DNA from: Roseburia sp.
GTDB taxonomy: Bacteria > Bacillota > Clostridia > Lachnospirales > Lachnospiraceae
Reading direction: 5' to 3'
Assembly (NCBI GenBank): GCA_003483745.1
Contig: DMYD01000040.1
Location: forward strand, 11,055-35,502
DNA: 24,448 bases
Position numbers and translations under genes: made by a program. Below the pieces are notes generated by a model. The model was not told where the DNA came from. It worked only from the letters and a program-made list of their open reading frames with translations, and did not search any database. Below are positions 22,287 to 24,448 of the stretch, one piece after another. The stretch's first letter is position 1, and every line of letters begins with the position of its first letter.

Positions 22287-23267
22287 ATGATTACGTTAAA
22301 TGATTATCTTTATTCCGGAGATACGGTATTTCGAATTTTGAAAAAATATTCGGGAGATTTAAAACGTGTGGCAGAGGAAAACCACAGTGAAATGGATCTG
22401 CTGCACTATCATTTTCTGATACAGATCATGGAATTGTTAGAGCACAATGATTTCCTGACAGCACAGTCACAGAAAATCCGGGAATTTTATCAGTATATGG
22501 CAAAACAGTATCCGTATCTTTCCTTTACATTTAAAGGGCGGATCAAATCACTGATCCGTGCGGAGGCAAAATTTAACGGATATATTGTAGAGTATGCTTA
22601 TGATTACTATCTGAAAAATCATGCATATCCGCCTGTAGAAGAATTAAAAGAACGGCTGACTCGTTTTAGGGATCTGATCGCTTATCGCATTGTAATTTCT
22701 ATGCCAAAATGTCATGTGAAGGATAAGCAGGAAAGAGAGCAGGAAGAAATCCGGCTTTTATATGAAATTGCGAATGTACTTAAGGTTTTTTTGGAAGAGC
22801 GGGGATTTACAGCGGAACCGGCAGGCGGTGTAAAACTGAGCAATTCTCCTTTGTTAAATGAAGATGTGCGGACATATTACAGGGATTATATTGTGAATGA
22901 AGAATACGATGGATATCGGTCATTACATATTACTTTTTTTGACAACAGTGCGCACTGCTATATGGAAATGCAGCTTCGGACAAAAACAATGGATGATATA
23001 GCGGAGATCGGTCCTGCAAATCATCTGGGATATGAGAAGAAGCAGGAGAGCGAACGTGCAAGACGTGATGTTATTCCGGTTGGGGAATGTCTTTACTTTG
23101 ATGAGGCATATGAAAGAGGGATGAAACTGCAACAGCTTGAATTGTCAAAGCTGGATGTGAATATGTTTGCGGCAATTGACAACAGTCTGATCAATGATGG
23201 CTGTGGACTGTACCGTGGCAGACTGATTCTGCCATATGAGCATTTATCACGTTTTCAGAATGATTAA
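22287..23267 (+). CDS. RelA/SpoT synthetase-domain protein (small alarmone synthetase-like)
   Basis: A 326-residue protein with a (p)ppGpp synthetase-type nucleotidyltransferase domain and no hydrolase HD domain or C-terminal regulatory domains. Domain evidence: FKGRIKSLIRAEAK at about 82-95, RDLIAYRI with catalytic-position Asp129, YRSLH at 210-214, and MEMQLRT with Glu227, followed by AEIGPANHLGYEKK. The roughly 80-residue N-terminal helical region and a 65-residue tail are longer than in RelQ/RelP-type synthetases (about 210-250 residues). It would transfer pyrophosphate from ATP to GTP or GDP if active. GAGGGTG supports the start at 22287; an upstream ATG at 22224 lies before the predicted transcription start. 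The dNTPase gene follows. Confidence 0.85.
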   Translation: MITLNDYLYSGDTVFRILKKYSGDLKRVAEENHSEMDLLHYHFLIQIMELLEHNDFLTAQSQKIREFYQYMAKQYPYLSFTFKGRIKSLIRAEAKFNGYIVEYAYDYYLKNHAYPPVEELKERLTRFRDLIAYRIVISMPKCHVKDKQEREQEEIRLLYEIANVLKVFLEERGFTAEPAGGVKLSNSPLLNEDVRTYYRDYIVNEEYDGYRSLHITFFDNSAHCYMEMQLRTKTMDDIAEIGPANHLGYEKKQESERARRDVIPVGECLYFDEAYERGMKLQQLELSKLDVNMFAAIDNSLINDGCGLYRGRLILPYEHLSRFQND

Positions 23268-23385
23268 TTGAAAAAACAACAAAAAATTGTCAGTAATTTG
23301 TAATAAAAAAAGGAAATTCGAAAATAGTGCGGAATATATAGAGTGTAATTGCTGTGTGGCAGGTTATCCAAAGAGGAGGAACAAC

Positions 23386-24399
23386 ATGTCGATACGGGAA
23401 GATATTGAACGGATGGAATGTGAAGCTTTAAGTCCGTATGCTACACTTAGTATACATTCAAGAGGACGTGACGAACCGGAGGAGCAGTGTGATATAAGAC
23501 CTGTATTCCAGCGTGACAGAGACCGGATTTTACATTGCAAAGCATTTCGCCGGTTGAAAAATAAAACGCAGGTATTTCTGACTCCCAAAGGGGATCATTA
23601 CAGAACAAGACTTTCTCATACTTTGGAGGTGTCGCAGAATGCGCGCACGATCGCAAAGGCGCTGCGGCTCAATGAAGATCTTGTCGAGGCAATTGCGCTG
23701 GGACATGATTTAGGACATACACCATTTGGGCATGCAGGAGAGTTTGTATTAAATGGTCTGTGTGACGAGGGTTTTCGTCACAATGAGCAGAGCGTGAGAA
23801 TCGTGGAAAAGTTAGAAAAAGATGGTAAGGGGCTGAATCTGACCTGGGAGGTAAGAGATGGCATTTTAAATCACCAGACAAGGCTGATGCCGCATACCTT
23901 AGAAGGAAAGATTGTCCGCCTGTCGGATAAGATTGCCTATATCAACCACGATATTGATGATGCGATCAGAGCGCAGATACTGACAGAAGAAAATATACCG
24001 TTAGAACTTCGAAAAACACTGGGATTTTCGACAAGACAGCGACTAAATACCCTGATACATAATATTATCAGTAACAGCGTTGGAAAAGATGATATCATCA
24101 TGTCTGAGGAAGTGGAGCAGGCGATGATCGAGCTGCGCAAATTCATGTTCGACCATGTTTACAAAAATCCGGTTGCAAAAGGGGAGGAAACAAAGGCAAA
24201 AGCAATGATCGAGCAGTTGTTCTTTTATTATATGGAACACATTGATCTTCTCCCTGAGAAATATCTGCGCATGCGTGATGCCGGTGAAACAGACCAGCGT
24301 ATCATCTGCGATTACATTTCAGGCATGACAGACCAGTATGCCATCACGAAGTTCAGTGAATATTTTATGCCGCAGGCATGGCAGGTAGACGGATACTAG
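23386..24399 (+). CDS. dgt: dGTPase-like deoxynucleoside triphosphate triphosphohydrolase
   Basis: A 337-residue HD-superfamily enzyme that hydrolyses dNTPs to deoxynucleoside and triphosphate. Hallmarks are FRRLKNKTQV, RTRLSHTLEVSQNAR with His78, GHDLGHTPFGHAGE with His107-Asp108, and RLSDKIAYINHDIDDAI with the last metal-binding Asp. It belongs to the shorter dGTPase-like group common in Firmicutes. The frame opens at 23287, but GAGGAGG before 23386 and the conserved start SIREDIER favour 23386. No convincing promoter is seen in the 118-base gap. In related genomes this gene often precedes dnaG and the main sigma factor gene; that lies beyond the window. Its last 29 bases are repeated at 24419-24448. 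Confidence 0.92.
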   Translation: MSIREDIERMECEALSPYATLSIHSRGRDEPEEQCDIRPVFQRDRDRILHCKAFRRLKNKTQVFLTPKGDHYRTRLSHTLEVSQNARTIAKALRLNEDLVEAIALGHDLGHTPFGHAGEFVLNGLCDEGFRHNEQSVRIVEKLEKDGKGLNLTWEVRDGILNHQTRLMPHTLEGKIVRLSDKIAYINHDIDDAIRAQILTEENIPLELRKTLGFSTRQRLNTLIHNIISNSVGKDDIIMSEEVEQAMIELRKFMFDHVYKNPVAKGEETKAKAMIEQLFFYYMEHIDLLPEKYLRMRDAGETDQRIICDYISGMTDQYAITKFSEYFMPQAWQVDGY

Positions 24400-24448
24400 A
24401 AAGTAAAAAGCCTGCGGCATGCCGCATGGCATGGCAGGTAGATGGATA
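24367..24448. repeat. Imperfect direct repeat plus inverted repeat at the end of dgt
   Basis: Bases 24367-24395, inside the last codons of dgt, recur at 24419-24448 with one inserted T and one C-to-T change. Between them ATGCCGCAGGC (24367-24377) is inverted as GCCTGCGGCAT (24410-24420), an 11-bp perfect stem. TGCGGCATGCCGCA is itself a 14-base palindrome at the junction. The second copy runs to the window end, so more copies may follow. Confidence 0.75.

Noticed and set aside
23287..23385. GTG-started extension of dgt
   Set aside because: No ribosome site, and the family normally begins near SIREDIERME, which follows GAGGAGG at 23386.
1..24448. CRISPR array, IS element, prophage or defence system
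   Set aside because: No regularly spaced repeats, transposase, integrase, capsid, nuclease-methylase pair or toxin-antitoxin pair is seen on either strand.

Overview
The window looks like a chromosomal segment of an anaerobic, low-to-mid GC Firmicute, most likely a Lachnospiraceae member of the Roseburia/Agathobacter type. Supporting points are the oxygen-sensitive class III ribonucleotide reductase (nrdD, nrdG), indirect Asn/Gln-tRNA amidation (gatB), strong GGAGG ribosome binding sites, a MarR-controlled heterodimeric ABC exporter, a FliB-like protein and a dgt-type dNTPase. The genus is inferred from recalled family resemblance and was not tested by a search. No phage, IS element, transposase or CRISPR array is visible.

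Layout. (1) 1-1065: 3' part of gatB, then a perfect bidirectional terminator. (2) 1142-2008: a consensus promoter, a long fold-back element of about 150 nt, a small HD-domain gene, and a terminator shared with the converging ABC operon. (3) 2020-6300: two overlapping ABC exporter half-transporters on the minus strand, divergent from a marR gene, with one palindromic operator at the exporter start site. (4) 6303-8818: nrdD with a near-perfect promoter overlapped by a NrdR box, a second distant NrdR box, and a terminator. (5) 8877-14898: a run of nine closely spaced plus-strand genes of mixed function: FlK-like thioesterase, ZIP transporter, eight-cysteine zinc-ribbon protein, YdcF/SanA-like membrane protein, RNase H with a viroplasmin-like domain, GntR/LacI-type regulator, nrdG, small membrane protein, FliB-like protein. 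(6) 14905-15152: a 43-residue minus-strand ORF with its own promoter, perfect Shine-Dalgarno and structured terminator. (7) 15378-20357: membrane-anchored amidase, a HEAT plus RNA-methylase fusion, and an 885-residue GGDEF-EAL protein. (8) 20442-20749: two tandem tRNA-Leu genes (AAG and CAG anticodons) with promoter and terminator. (9) 20768-22175: a second fold-back element and a secreted protein with an fn3 module. (10) 22215-24448: a RelA/SpoT-type synthetase-domain gene and dgt, whose last 29 bases are repeated just downstream.

How the genes work together. Nucleotide metabolism recurs: NrdD/NrdG make dNTPs anaerobically, Dgt would hydrolyse dNTPs, RNase H clears RNA-DNA hybrids, and the RelA/SpoT-like enzyme would make alarmone. 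nrdD and nrdG, often adjacent, are about 4.2 kb apart here, and nrdG is translationally linked to a sugar-type regulator gene. Most of the window is housekeeping. The least explained elements are the two fold-back elements, the 43-residue ORF, the HEAT-methylase fusion, the A34 leucine tRNA and the duplicated end of dgt.
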